Virus record (IMG/VR): IMGVR_UViG_3300035698_029839
Span: 1 to 64,000 of that record
Length of the DNA stretch: 64,000 bases
Strand: one strand, 5' to 3'
Origin: a virus
The notes below the pieces were generated by a model that saw only the letters and a program-made list of their open reading frames with translations, was not told the origin of the DNA and did no database searches. A program made the translations under genes and the position numbers. Below, piece after piece: positions 1 to 10,908 of the stretch (its first letter is position 1; each line of letters begins with the position of its first letter).

Positions 1-1
1 A

Positions 2-1336
2 GTTGAAGATTCTCTAGAGTATAGTAATGGGACTTATAACGGAGAGAACACGTCAACTAGAAGTGTAGATGGGATTATTAATAGAGCATTAAATTTTACT
101 GGTACTCCTGATTATATAACTACTAATGATACTTTTTTATCTACTTTTCAAGATAGTTTTAGTATAAATTTATGGGTAAAACCCGATAACGGACACCCAC
201 TTGCAAATCAATTTTTCTGCGGAACTTCAGGTGCAGGTGATGATCTTTTTATCTATTTTAAACCAACAGGAGATCTTATCGTATCTTATACAGCAATAGG
301 AAGTGTAACAGCAACTTTTGCTAATGCATTTATTGATGGACAAGAAACGTGGCATATGATTACTGTTGTTGTAGAAGCTGTAACCGCTGCTACTGCTCGT
401 GTTTTAATTTATTTTGATAGAGTTTTAGAAGCAACTGGTGTAACAGTTCTTTGTAATATGAGTGGTTATGAAAATACAGAAGAATTATATTTTGGAGCTG
501 ATAATAATGGAGGGGTTGCATCATTATTTTATGATGGAGATATAGACAATATTTCTATTCATAATAAAATTCTTTCTCAAGATGAAATAGATTTTTTATA
601 TAACAGCGGAAGCGGAACAGAAGATTTGTCAGAATATTCTAATTCTATTACTTTTGAAGATACGTTAGGTGGTTTTACTGGAAATGGTTATATGATCTCT
701 AAAGAATTTTTTGGAATTTATGATTATTTGACTATTAACTATCCTGTTAAAGCAATAACTCCAGATACATATAATTTATGGATTAGATGTATAAATATTA
801 ATGATGATAGTTTTAAAGCAGAAATACTCATAGATGGTAATATATCTAAAACTATCAGCACTTTTATAGATAATCCTTCTGATGGTTTAGAATGGTCATG
901 GATTAATACTACTATTGTTCTTCCTGATTCAAGAGAACATGTTCTGGGAATAAGAATAAAGGGAAATGGTGTAGCAATTGATAAGATATATATAGAAGCT
1001 GATAGTGATGTTCCTTATACTGAAGGCCCTGAGTATAGTGTTAGTCCATATCTAACTGCTCACATGAGAGTTTATGATTCTTTGCACGGAGAGCCAGGGT
1101 CACCCCTTTTTATTTATGATTATAAAAACAGTATAGCTGAAATTATTCAAGATGATTGGTACAATTTTGATATAAAGGTGATGGATGATACTCATGGGTA
1201 TAATCGGGCAAATGATTTTACTGAAAATTATTATTTGGTTATGTCTGTAACGGGTTCTAATACATCTAATTTTATTATTTGGGAATTGGTTGATAATGAT
1301 GAATATGAAGCACCATCATCAGCAATTAAGTTTTAA
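2..1336 (+). CDS. LamG-domain structural/adhesion protein (5' partial)
   Basis: The reading frame is open from base 2, so the gene starts outside the window; 444 codons are visible. The visible N-terminal part has concanavalin-like (LamG/Laminin_G_3) features: the strand FSINLWVKP, then TWHMITVVV and DIDNISIHNKILSQDEI, the usual end of such domains. The second half is a beta-rich region that may be a carbohydrate-binding module. It lies 11 bases upstream of a giant adhesin-like gene, so a role in the tail fibre or virion surface binding to host glycans is inferred. The exact host target cannot be read from the sequence. Confidence 0.75.
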   Translation, partial: VEDSLEYSNGTYNGENTSTRSVDGIINRALNFTGTPDYITTNDTFLSTFQDSFSINLWVKPDNGHPLANQFFCGTSGAGDDLFIYFKPTGDLIVSYTAIGSVTATFANAFIDGQETWHMITVVVEAVTAATARVLIYFDRVLEATGVTVLCNMSGYENTEELYFGADNNGGVASLFYDGDIDNISIHNKILSQDEIDFLYNSGSGTEDLSEYSNSITFEDTLGGFTGNGYMISKEFFGIYDYLTINYPVKAITPDTYNLWIRCININDDSFKAEILIDGNISKTISTFIDNPSDGLEWSWINTTIVLPDSREHVLGIRIKGNGVAIDKIYIEADSDVPYTEGPEYSVSPYLTAHMRVYDSLHGEPGSPLFIYDYKNSIAEIIQDDWYNFDIKVMDDTHGYNRANDFTENYYLVMSVTGSNTSNFIIWELVDNDEYEAPSSAIKF

Positions 1337-1347
1337 GGAAATGTTTA

Positions 1348-4300
1348 ATGTCTTTTAATTTGTTAGAATATTATAAAGCTCTTAATGGAGAATCAACAGA
1401 GAGTAGCGGGGTATGGCATATTAATTATGAAAAAAGGCATGCTTATAATATTTCTAGTGACTTTGATGCTATAGATGCACATAATAAGAAAATAAACTTA
1501 CCACCATCCGAAATAGAAACTGAATTTATAAATGTATTTTCTGACAAGTTGGGTCAAAAGTTAAAAAATACCAAAATTACTAATAACGGAGATGGAACAG
1601 AAAAAATAGATTTAGAATTAGATGATAGAATTGTAACTATTATTATGGACCAGAGCGGTAGTATGACATGGAATGATCATAATAACTTTCGTCATGATGT
1701 TGTTACTGACCTAGTTAATAAAATAGAGATAAATTATCCTGGAAATATTACATATAATCTTGTTGAATATGGTGCTGATATAATTAATGTTCTATTTTTT
1801 GGTATTATTGAATCTGATATTTTTGATCCTAATGATATTAATAGTCTTAGTAAGATGATTAAAGCAGATGATCAGGCAAATTATGATGGAATGAGGGTTG
1901 TTAAGAATGATGATCATTATCCCACATCTCCTATTGATGGAGAAGTGGTTGACGAAGGGTTTATTAGTAGAATTAAGGAGGCTGGGTTAGGTGAGGGGCA
2001 GATATATTATTATACTATTTACACTTATGATAAAAATTTTAAATTTAGTGAAGGGGTTAGAGTTAAAGTTGCTCCTCAGGAAAGAATAGTACCTAGATCT
2101 ATTTCTAATTTTAGAAGTGTTGTAGATTCTGATGATTTAACAAAAGCTATTCCTTTTATAGGAATGGGCGTTAACAGAGATGATAATACTCTTGGTATAT
2201 GGCACATGGACGAAGGGGAAGGAAAATTCTTATATGATTTTAGCGATACTAATGCTATACTAGAATATAATAAAGAAGATCTCACATGGTATGAAAGTAG
2301 ATTTGTTCCAGAGGGAACTTCTGGATTATTTTTTGATGGAGAAAATGATAAAGTAGAATATATAGATACAGATGGTATTTATGCAATTAATTTCGACACA
2401 AGTAATAAATTTACGTTTATGGGATGGATTTATCCTTATGATATTAGTAGTAAACAAGTTATTTTTGGTAGAAGTAGTTCAGGAGAATTTAATTATTCAA
2501 TAAATATAAGTAGTGCTGGTAATTTGTCTGTAGAATTTACAAGTGAAGAAATAGAGGCAGATGAGTTGGTGTTGGAGCCTTATAAATGGCAACATATTGT
2601 AGTTGTTTATAACGGTGAAAATCCTTCAGGTTCTCAATTAACTTTTTATATAAATAGGCAAAGTCAAAGTAAACATTCGGTGGAAGCAACTCAGGCTTTT
2701 TCAGAAACTCATACTATTTCTATAGGGAATTTAAAACAAACTAATTTACCATATAGAGGCAAATTAACTGAATTTAGTTTTCATAATATTGACAGAGACT
2801 CTTCTTATATTGAGGCTCAATTAGATACTATTTTTATTCTCGATAAAAATGGTAATCAAGTGGGAATAGAAACAGCAGGTCTTAAGGACGATAATGGAGA
2901 TAGACTTACTGTATTTAAATACGATGTTCCTAGAGATTATAATTATGTTGGAGGAAAAGTTATTGTTGTAAGAAATGAAAAACATATTCCTTCATGGGAA
3001 GAGAACGGAGATATAATTTATCAAGAATCAGATCCTGGTTCTGGACAATTTTTTATATCTGATCCAGATGATTTTGTATTAGGAGAAAAATATTATTATA
3101 GGTTATTCACTAAAAATATTTTAGGTAATGTTAGTTTCTTATCTGATTCACCATCTTTGGAGGTAGAAATTCCCAATGCTTCAATTGATGATTATTTTTT
3201 ATCTTTAGATTCTACTATCGATTCTCCAGAATCTCCATCTACTGGGCAATTAATTACTGCTGGTAATGGTAAGGCATATTTAAGATGGAAACAAAATGAT
3301 CCTATTGATAGCAGAATAGCAAGAGTTAAAATATTTTATTCTTCTTCTGATTTTCCTGTGGTCAGTAGCAATGGAAAGTCAAATGGTCAGTTAGTTTTTA
3401 ATGGGTTAACAACAGATTCTAAATTTGTTCACAGAAATATTCCGAATGATAGAAATGCTTATTATACAATAGTGAATGTTGATAAGTATAGCAGATCATC
3501 TAATTATGATTTTAATGGGGTTCAAACAGAAAACTTTTTACATGCTTCAACAGTGCCAGTCTTTTCTGCTAGCGAAAATACATTTCCACTGATTGAGGTC
3601 AAAAACGTTAATTATGAATTAATTGATGAAAATACTATCACTATAGGTTGGGATCAACCACAAAAAAGTGTAGAAGATATAGAAGCATATTTTGATCAAA
3701 CAGTGTACATATATGGTGCTATTTCAGATGAATTTGGAGATGCTGTTTCGGAAGATACCCCTATAAAAATGAGTATTACTTCTGAAATTATAAGGGAAGA
3801 TCAGGCAGATAATGTTTTTGAGGCTATTGGTTCAAAGACTTTTAAAGATATAGATGCTTATAATTTTTTTGTTTCTAAAACTAATGATGGATTTTTTAAG
3901 GGCATCTTAAGAATGACATCTAATAGTACAATAATATCTCAAATTAAAGAAGCAACTTTTCAGATTCAGTTGAAAGCTCTAATTCCTAAGACTGGTGGAT
4001 ATGTTCCTCCTAATAATAATACTTCAGGAGGAGATCCCATATCTGAATACGCTAGTTTAATAGAAGAGCTAACAGATAGTCAAGAACTTGAGCTTTCTCA
4101 GAGTAATAATTTTTATGAGTATTACTCTAAAACGATTCAGGTACATTTTGTAAATCCTTGGGAAGTTGAATTAGTAAGTCGTGATAATCAAAAAGTTCCT
4201 CAAAGATGTTATTGTACAAGAACAGATAAAATAACAGGAAAGATATCTCTTTATGCAGAGACAGCATCTTTTAATGGGATTTATATGAAGGCAACAAATC

Positions 4301-7300
4301 CTTTTGTTGCTAGGGCAAAAATAAAATATAAGGGTCTTCCAGTAGAGTCTGGGAATATACAATTAGCGGTATGGGATGCTGATTTTTCAAATCTTTGTAA
4401 AAATGCTTGTTCTGAATCTCCCGATCCTCCACCACCTTATGAAGGGCCAAAATTACAAATTAGTACAACAGTTTTTCCTCCAGATACTTACTTGTCTGTT
4501 ATCCAGGGGCAAGAAGAAACTTATACTGGTAGTGGAGTGTACACGGATATATCTTATGTTGATATCCCGTTATACGCTCCAGATCTTCCTCAAGCTGTTA
4601 GATTATTTGCAAAGGGAGAAAAGGCAGGATATTCTTCTGTAAAAGATATATATATTCTTTTTCAAAGTATACTTCAAATTGATATAGATGAAGATAGTAA
4701 TAGTGATGGTTTGGTTGTTGATGGGAAAGATATTGCAGAATTTAGAGCTAATGCTTTTATTATTAATCCTGATTATCCCAATTATAATATTCCTGATTCG
4801 CTTGATGCTTCTTTAGTTACATATCCTGAAGATTTAACAGTTGTTGAATGGGAAAGCGGTCAGCGTCAGCAGCTTAAAATTGATGGAGATGTTACAGAAT
4901 TTAGCGGAATTGCACCAATTTACTCTACAGATAATGTTCCCCTAACAAATGGCGTTTGGTCTTATACCCGTAACGGAACTGCAAGGAACGCTTTTATGGG
5001 GCCTGTTTCTAAGGGAGATGAAAAAATATATGAAGATTATGTAATTAAAGCCTCAATTGTATATCAAGGTTTGTCATCATTCGCCAAAACTACTTTCACT
5101 GTAGGCCCTTATAACCCTCAGAAATTTGATAGAACATCGGCTAGATTTCTAATGGAAGTAGATGGAGGATGGAGGGGGGAGCTTCCTAATCAATTGTATG
5201 GAGGTGGAGGTTGGGGGCCAGCTGAAGATTGGTCTTTGTGGACTGATGGTATTAATTATAAAAAAATAAAAATAAGTAGGAATCCAAGAATAGCTATAGA
5301 TGGATCAGGAGTAAACGAATTTTCTTACTCTGATTGTTTTAGGAATTGTGCTACATTAGATGATAATGAAATATTAGAATTGAGTTCTGGGCAGGTGGTG
5401 GAAGTTTCATTAGGTTCAGATGGTCTTAATACCCCAGCCTTAGCTGCTGGAGATTTTGCTCCTCTTGCATCAAAAGAAATAGAGATTTTACATGGAGAAA
5501 TAAACGAAATAGAAGATTCTTATACTGGATTGCATTATTTAGAATTAGGGGAAGGAGGATTTATAGATAAGGGAACTGCTTTTATTGAACTTAATTCAGA
5601 AGACGTGTCTGATGTTACTTATTTTTACATAAGAGTTAATAAAAATATTCCAGGCGCAGGACCAGTTTCTGAAGAGGGTTGTGATTGGCCAGAACCTGTA
5701 ACTATTAATGATTGTCTTTGTCTTGGTGATTCGGATGGGATAACAGAGTGCGATATACCTGCATGGAAACCAACAACATATGTCTCTGGTAAAACTACAG
5801 TATTTTTAAATAATAATCCATTAGTTTTATCTGGCGGTGGAACTATGTTTAATGGAATTCCTCCTTGTCCTATATGTCTAAACGAACCTTTGTATATGGA
5901 GGCTGTGTGGAGAAAAGTTACGAATTATTATTATAGCGAAGAATTTGGAGACCCTTCAAATGATTTCCTTTATCCTATTGAGATATTTACGGATAAAAAT
6001 AATTTTTTGGATGATGATGGAGAAACACTTATTAAACACACTTCTGATGTAGATATAAGAGTTAAAGTTTTTTGGAGGGGGCAAAATATTCCTGATGGAA
6101 CTCCTGTATATGTTTCGGTAGGAGACAATACTGCTTCTTCATTATTTGTTGCTAGTAGGAATGTTTATTATACCCAAACAGATGATGTGGTTAATTATAG
6201 TTATGTGGATGTTCGTATTAATGCTCGTAGATATATAGGAACAACAACAACAGAACAAATAGAAATATTTTCCATTTATGACGAAAATAAAAAAACAGTA
6301 AGACATATTGGAAATAATTTTTCTCTTACTTTAGATAAAAAAGATAAAGAGGTAGAAGGAATACCAGACCTTCCAACAGATCCAAGTCTTGGTATTATTT
6401 TTGAACCACCTCCTATTACGCCATATTCTGCAACAGTGCATAGGTACCATATTCTAACGGATAGCTGGAGTCAAGTATCTAATATGGCAGAAGGTCGTGG
6501 AAATGGATTTTCAGGATCGGTAGGTAATTATATTTATTATATGGGGGGGTTATTAGGTAACAGTCTTAATGTATCTGATAGGAATGAGAGATATGATGTT
6601 ATAAATGATGAGTGGAGTGATGTTGAGGCATTGCCTACCTCTCGTTTCGGGGGCATGTCGGTTACTATCGGAGATGATATATATTTAATAGGAGGTATTT
6701 TTCCTGATGTTAAAAATGGTGGAGAGCTTTCCGTTACGACTCTAGTGGAAGTTTACCATGCGGATGTTGATATGTGGGAGGAGTTAGAGCATATGCCAAT
6801 TGTTAATAATCTTACTGCTTTTGAAGAAGAATTAGGGGTAGCATTTGGAACGATAACTCATACTATTATAGATGGCCAAAATTATATTTATGTTATGAGT
6901 GGGTTTAAGAAGGCAACTATTACTACGAGTCAGTTTAATATACAGGAATATAATCAAAGAATTTTAAGATATCATGTGGAGGGTGATGTGTGGGAGTATT
7001 CTGATGTTTTAAGGAGTAATGAATTGAGCACGTATGAGAGACTTTCTCCTTTATCTATCGTGTTTGATAATAAGATAGTAGTATTTAATGGTGCAATTAT
7101 GGTTAATGATAATTTTATCTATCCATCAGAAGATTTTTATATTAATACTAAAGGTTCTTTTGTAACTCCATCATCTGGAGAGTGGGTAACTATGGGGAGT
7201 GGTTTCATGGGAGATTTTCCAGAGCCTAAATTCCAATCAGCTATGGCTGAATATAATTTAAATCCTTCTGCTGATCATGCAGATTATTATATTTTTGGAG

Positions 7301-7545
7301 GATTTAATGATAACTCTCCGAGTTTAAATATTTTAGAAAAAATTGCTGCTAAGGATGGGGTTTTTAATTATTCGTCTAGTTATACTAATATAGATCCTTC
7401 AATAGATTTAATAGCTATGTCTACTGGCAAACATGGTGCTAGTGCTGAATTTTCTGATGCTAGTGGATCTCCATATATTTATTTAATGGGTGGTTATACG
7501 ATTAATAAGGATGATGATTATGTTGATATTTCATTTGGGATTTAA
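1348..7545 (+). CDS. Giant multidomain adhesin (vWA-like, Fn3-like, LamG, Kelch)
   Basis: This 2065-residue protein is mosaic. Near residues 90-155 is a von Willebrand A-like segment with a MIDAS-type D-x-S-x-S (MDQSGSMTW). An Fn3-like module follows (GQIYYYTIYTYD, about 215). A LamG domain spans about 283-495 (LGIWHMDEGEG, FTFMGWIYPYD, WQHIVVVYNGE). More Ig/Fn3-like modules lie between about 500 and 1650, and Kelch-like repeats run from about 1690 to the end (YIYYMGG, DIYLIGG, YYIFGG and YIYLMGG, each after a W or R signature). A GGAAATG stretch precedes the ATG. No signal peptide is visible. A tail-fibre or baseplate adhesin is inferred from domain content and neighbours. The vWA and Kelch combination is unusual for a phage protein. 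Confidence 0.75.
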   Translation: MSFNLLEYYKALNGESTESSGVWHINYEKRHAYNISSDFDAIDAHNKKINLPPSEIETEFINVFSDKLGQKLKNTKITNNGDGTEKIDLELDDRIVTIIMDQSGSMTWNDHNNFRHDVVTDLVNKIEINYPGNITYNLVEYGADIINVLFFGIIESDIFDPNDINSLSKMIKADDQANYDGMRVVKNDDHYPTSPIDGEVVDEGFISRIKEAGLGEGQIYYYTIYTYDKNFKFSEGVRVKVAPQERIVPRSISNFRSVVDSDDLTKAIPFIGMGVNRDDNTLGIWHMDEGEGKFLYDFSDTNAILEYNKEDLTWYESRFVPEGTSGLFFDGENDKVEYIDTDGIYAINFDTSNKFTFMGWIYPYDISSKQVIFGRSSSGEFNYSINISSAGNLSVEFTSEEIEADELVLEPYKWQHIVVVYNGENPSGSQLTFYINRQSQSKHSVEATQAFSETHTISIGNLKQTNLPYRGKLTEFSFHNIDRDSSYIEAQLDTIFILDKNGNQVGIETAGLKDDNGDRLTVFKYDVPRDYNYVGGKVIVVRNEKHIPSWEENGDIIYQESDPGSGQFFISDPDDFVLGEKYYYRLFTKNILGNVSFLSDSPSLEVEIPNASIDDYFLSLDSTIDSPESPSTGQLITAGNGKAYLRWKQNDPIDSRIARVKIFYSSSDFPVVSSNGKSNGQLVFNGLTTDSKFVHRNIPNDRNAYYTIVNVDKYSRSSNYDFNGVQTENFLHASTVPVFSASENTFPLIEVKNVNYELIDENTITIGWDQPQKSVEDIEAYFDQTVYIYGAISDEFGDAVSEDTPIKMSITSEIIREDQADNVFEAIGSKTFKDIDAYNFFVSKTNDGFFKGILRMTSNSTIISQIKEATFQIQLKALIPKTGGYVPPNNNTSGGDPISEYASLIEELTDSQELELSQSNNFYEYYSKTIQVHFVNPWEVELVSRDNQKVPQRCYCTRTDKITGKISLYAETASFNGIYMKATNPFVARAKIKYKGLPVESGNIQLAVWDADFSNLCKNACSESPDPPPPYEGPKLQISTTVFPPDTYLSVIQGQEETYTGSGVYTDISYVDIPLYAPDLPQAVRLFAKGEKAGYSSVKDIYILFQSILQIDIDEDSNSDGLVVDGKDIAEFRANAFIINPDYPNYNIPDSLDASLVTYPEDLTVVEWESGQRQQLKIDGDVTEFSGIAPIYSTDNVPLTNGVWSYTRNGTARNAFMGPVSKGDEKIYEDYVIKASIVYQGLSSFAKTTFTVGPYNPQKFDRTSARFLMEVDGGWRGELPNQLYGGGGWGPAEDWSLWTDGINYKKIKISRNPRIAIDGSGVNEFSYSDCFRNCATLDDNEILELSSGQVVEVSLGSDGLNTPALAAGDFAPLASKEIEILHGEINEIEDSYTGLHYLELGEGGFIDKGTAFIELNSEDVSDVTYFYIRVNKNIPGAGPVSEEGCDWPEPVTINDCLCLGDSDGITECDIPAWKPTTYVSGKTTVFLNNNPLVLSGGGTMFNGIPPCPICLNEPLYMEAVWRKVTNYYYSEEFGDPSNDFLYPIEIFTDKNNFLDDDGETLIKHTSDVDIRVKVFWRGQNIPDGTPVYVSVGDNTASSLFVASRNVYYTQTDDVVNYSYVDVRINARRYIGTTTTEQIEIFSIYDENKKTVRHIGNNFSLTLDKKDKEVEGIPDLPTDPSLGIIFEPPPITPYSATVHRYHILTDSWSQVSNMAEGRGNGFSGSVGNYIYYMGGLLGNSLNVSDRNERYDVINDEWSDVEALPTSRFGGMSVTIGDDIYLIGGIFPDVKNGGELSVTTLVEVYHADVDMWEELEHMPIVNNLTAFEEELGVAFGTITHTIIDGQNYIYVMSGFKKATITTSQFNIQEYNQRILRYHVEGDVWEYSDVLRSNELSTYERLSPLSIVFDNKIVVFNGAIMVNDNFIYPSEDFYINTKGSFVTPSSGEWVTMGSGFMGDFPEPKFQSAMAEYNLNPSADHADYYIFGGFNDNSPSLNILEKIAAKDGVFNYSSSYTNIDPSIDLIAMSTGKHGASAEFSDASGSPYIYLMGGYTINKDDDYVDISFGI

Positions 7546-7549
7546 ATAA

Positions 7550-10500
7550 ATGGAAACAGTTAATGAATATAAAATGATTATAGAAAAATTAGATGGTAAA
7601 CAATCTATTTCTATACCTGTTGAATTCAGAAAAGACGGAGAGTACATTACAGATTCATTAGATGTTATTGTAAAGGGATTTTTAAAATTTGAAGATAAAA
7701 CAGAATCTTCTGTTAAAAATTTAAATAAATTAGAAAATAAAACAGTTGTTTATCCTGTAGTTTTTTCAAGCGGTACTGTCCGTATTAATAATAGTAAGTG
7801 TGTTATTGTTCTCTTGCCAAGATCGGAAGATTTATTTGAGGAAACGGAGACTATTAAAGATAGATTAGAAGAAAGTATTTCTGACAGTAGTATTATATCG
7901 GAAGAAAATATAAGGTTAGATGAGGAAATTATTAATCCAATAGTTATTAAGATAGAAGCTGGGGAAACAAGAAAACCATATAAAATATCTTTGCAGATAA
8001 CTGTTACTTCCGTCAATGATAATGACTTCTACGCTCAGACAGTTGATAGAGGTACAAATCCTGAAGTTGAGGAATTTTCTGGAGCGAAGTCGTTATTTCA
8101 AAAAGAAACAGCTAGAGTTCCAAGTAATTTAATTATCGATGGGGAGACAGACTTGGAATGGATACCATCGGTTAAATTAATTTTGGGTAATAACGATAGT
8201 TCTCAAGCTTCTGTTTTGAATGAAATAAATACTTTAAAAAATTCTACTCCTCTTGGAACATCAACTATGTTTGATGCCGTTGTTGCTTCTGCTAGAATTC
8301 TATCCGATAATGATGTAAATAATAGTCAAAAAACTATATATTTATTTACTGATAATGAGGCTAATATATCAGTAGCTTCTATACAGAATGCTATTGATGA
8401 AACTAATGATATTGATGGGAGTAAGGAGGTTCCTATATTAATAGGGAATATGGCTGTTTCGGATGACGCAACCCTATCTGTAAAAGCTAATAGGTCAGAT
8501 ACTAAAACTATTAATCAATTATCTTTTGAAACTGGAGGTCAAAGCGTAACTGTGTCAGATGTAAGTTATTTGGATGATATTGTTGGGATATTTTATAGAG
8601 GAGCAGTAGGTTCTATGGGATATGGGACTTACGAATTTATAGAAGATTTTGGAGAAGAAGTTTTAATAAATAGAATTTCTGCTAATTTTGAAATACCATC
8701 TTCTGATTCTAATGCTACATGGTCCATAGAAACAAGTTTAGATGGATATAATTATACAGCAATAGATGTTGTTTATAATAACACAGATAATATTACTTTT
8801 GATAATCTTTTAGTAAGATATATTAGATTTAAAATAATTATGGTTACGGGAATTAGTTCGGTTCCTATAGATGAATATGGTACAACTCCAGATACTCCTT
8901 CTTTAGAATCTATAGAGATAATATTTAATGCTAATAAAGTAGCTTATTTATATTTAAATAAGGAAGAAGTTGATGTTCCTCCATATCAGATAACGTTGGG
9001 GGTAGATGCTAATGAAATTAATGACGATCAGATTAAAGTCGGAGTAGCTAAATCTGATGCTGTTAGTTGGACCGATTATTCAACAGAATCACAACCTGTT
9101 GTTGATCAAAATGGTAAGGTTGTTATTCCAATAAGATTTTCACAAGATGTAGCGAAATTTAAACATGAACCATTAACGAAAATAGATAATTTTGCTACAA
9201 AAACAAAATATGGAAGATGGGATCAAAATGCAAGAGTAATTATATATGATAAAAATAATGCTATAATGTCAACAGATTATTATGAAGTGCACCCTAGAGA
9301 TGGAAGGGTAGTTTTTAATACAGCATTACCTTCTGATTATCAAGATGGTGATTTTAAAATAGGTATTCTTAATATCGGAGAATATAAAGTCGGTTTAAAA
9401 TTAACTAATAAAACAGAAACAGATACACTTGATATTTATGGTATAGGGTACGAATACACAACAGGAAAAGATTTATTACCACCTATTTCTAAAGCTGTTC
9501 CAGAAGTTCAACTAGCTGTTATTTCTAATGAGGCTCCAAGTAGGTTTAGCCTTATTGAGCTTACTTATGTTTATTCTGATGCTAATTTTGATCCCGAAGA
9601 TATGGCAAATAGAGTTATTACATGGTATATAAATGGAAAGCCAATAGCGGTATTAAATAATAAAACACAATGGAATAATATTAATGATCCTAATGATCCA
9701 TTATATTCTACTACGGCATTAATGTATCCTACCACTGCACAACTAGATGGTTTATCTGTATCTGATTGGATCAAGCAACAAACAGTTTCCTTACTAAAAG
9801 CTGGAGATGTAGTCTATGTTGAAATTCAAGTTAGCGATGGAGATCTATTAAGTGATAAGACATTATCTGCTCCTGTTATAATTGTAGAGTCAGTTCCTAT
9901 TTTGACTGGTCTAACTATTAAAGGAAGAGATGAAGGTGGTAATATCATTTCTAGAATTAGTGCATCTACTGATGCTGTTATAGATCCACCTCTTGAAGAA
10001 TCTTTCTTTAGCGATAGCGGAGGTGATAATCAATCAGAAATAATATGGTATGTTAATGATGAAGTATTTAAACGAGGTATTTATGGAGATACTCTTCCCG
10101 AAAATTTATCTCCGATAACAGAGATAAGAGTTAATGACATATCTTCAGGAATTTCGATTGATTATGGTTTGAGAATTAGTAATTCTATTTATGTCCAGGT
10201 GGTTCCTCAAACAGGTAGCACTACAGGAGATTTGATTACAAGTCCTTCTATAATTGTTCAAAATTCCATACCTAAAGTTGTTGCTCTTGAATTTACTACT
10301 AACGTGTTTGTTCCAACAGTTGATATTGAATTGTCTTGGGTTTTTGATGATTTTGAAATTATAGCTTTAAGAGATGTAGATGAAACTTTTCAAGAGGACA
10401 AATCTAATGTCAAATGGTATCGAAAAAATCCAGGAGATAATAATTTTACATTAGTATATAGTTTTAATGATATAGATAATAATTTACAAGAACTTTTCTT

Positions 10501-10678
10501 TGTCGAGGAATATAGAGGATATATTTCTACCAATTTAGCAGGGTTATATAGCGTTGTTAGTAAGGATATATTATTTGCTGGGCAAGAATGGTATTGTACA
10601 ATAACTCCATATGATACAATTGATCAAGGTGATAGTAAATCGAGTTCTACTATCACAATTACATCTGCTACAAATTAA
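7550..10678 (+). CDS. Large structural protein with vWA-like and discoidin-like parts
   Basis: The 1042-residue product starts 4 bases after the adhesin gene and is probably co-transcribed. Around residues 225-330 it resembles the second half of a vWA domain (GTSTMFDAVVASARIL, then TIYLFTDNEA). A segment near 385-430 (WSIETSLDGYNY, LLVRYIRFKI) looks like an F5/8 type C (discoidin) fold. The C-terminal half repeats Ig-like strands with the pattern WYING or WYVND (for example ITWYINGKPIAVL). No transmembrane segment is visible. A virion or tail appendage role is inferred from the neighbours. Its stop overlaps the end of a convergent minus-strand gene by four bases. Confidence 0.65.
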   Translation: METVNEYKMIIEKLDGKQSISIPVEFRKDGEYITDSLDVIVKGFLKFEDKTESSVKNLNKLENKTVVYPVVFSSGTVRINNSKCVIVLLPRSEDLFEETETIKDRLEESISDSSIISEENIRLDEEIINPIVIKIEAGETRKPYKISLQITVTSVNDNDFYAQTVDRGTNPEVEEFSGAKSLFQKETARVPSNLIIDGETDLEWIPSVKLILGNNDSSQASVLNEINTLKNSTPLGTSTMFDAVVASARILSDNDVNNSQKTIYLFTDNEANISVASIQNAIDETNDIDGSKEVPILIGNMAVSDDATLSVKANRSDTKTINQLSFETGGQSVTVSDVSYLDDIVGIFYRGAVGSMGYGTYEFIEDFGEEVLINRISANFEIPSSDSNATWSIETSLDGYNYTAIDVVYNNTDNITFDNLLVRYIRFKIIMVTGISSVPIDEYGTTPDTPSLESIEIIFNANKVAYLYLNKEEVDVPPYQITLGVDANEINDDQIKVGVAKSDAVSWTDYSTESQPVVDQNGKVVIPIRFSQDVAKFKHEPLTKIDNFATKTKYGRWDQNARVIIYDKNNAIMSTDYYEVHPRDGRVVFNTALPSDYQDGDFKIGILNIGEYKVGLKLTNKTETDTLDIYGIGYEYTTGKDLLPPISKAVPEVQLAVISNEAPSRFSLIELTYVYSDANFDPEDMANRVITWYINGKPIAVLNNKTQWNNINDPNDPLYSTTALMYPTTAQLDGLSVSDWIKQQTVSLLKAGDVVYVEIQVSDGDLLSDKTLSAPVIIVESVPILTGLTIKGRDEGGNIISRISASTDAVIDPPLEESFFSDSGGDNQSEIIWYVNDEVFKRGIYGDTLPENLSPITEIRVNDISSGISIDYGLRISNSIYVQVVPQTGSTTGDLITSPSIIVQNSIPKVVALEFTTNVFVPTVDIELSWVFDDFEIIALRDVDETFQEDKSNVKWYRKNPGDNNFTLVYSFNDIDNNLQELFFVEEYRGYISTNLAGLYSVVSKDILFAGQEWYCTITPYDTIDQGDSKSSSTITITSATN

Positions 10679-10827
10679 GAATCATTTTCTTTAATTTTTT
10701 TAGCTACTAATTCACGTAATCCTTCACTTATTGTTTTAAAATTTTTGTCACAAATTTTATTAAATTTGTCAAACATAGATTGTCTCATTGCGAAATTAAC
10801 TAATTTATCTGTTTTTTCTTTTTCCAT
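10675..10827 (-). CDS. Small ribbon-helix-helix-like protein (50 aa)
   Basis: Reading the minus strand from the ATG at 10827 gives 50 residues. The body (LVNFAMRQSMFDKFNKIC followed by FKTISEGLRELV) has the beta-strand plus two-helix layout of MetJ/Arc-type ribbon-helix-helix repressors. It resembles the gene at 63351, where KTISDVIRNYM matches KTISEGLRELV. AAGGA lies 7 bases upstream of the start on the minus strand, and a TTTTAA-N17-TATAAT promoter sits at 10895-10867. It is the only intact minus-strand gene I see apart from tnpB, so a transcriptional regulator acting on the divergent promoters is a reasonable inference. Confidence 0.7.
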   Translation of the reverse strand: MEKEKTDKLVNFAMRQSMFDKFNKICDKNFKTISEGLRELVAKKIKENDS

Positions 10828-10866
10828 TTTATTTTCCTTATAAATGCTTATTTAATATTATCGGGT

Positions 10867-10895
10867 ATTATAAGAATTTTCTTTATATTTTAAAA
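10867..10895 (-). promoter_or_regulatory. Minus-strand promoter, TTTTAA-N17-TATAAT
   Basis: On the minus strand the -35 hexamer TTTTAA (10895-10890) is separated by exactly 17 bases from TATAAT (10872-10867), about 40 bases before the start of the small ribbon-helix-helix gene. It is back to back with a plus-strand promoter of the same class at 10909. Confidence 0.65.
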
Positions 10896-10908
10896 ATAAA
10901 AGAAGGAT

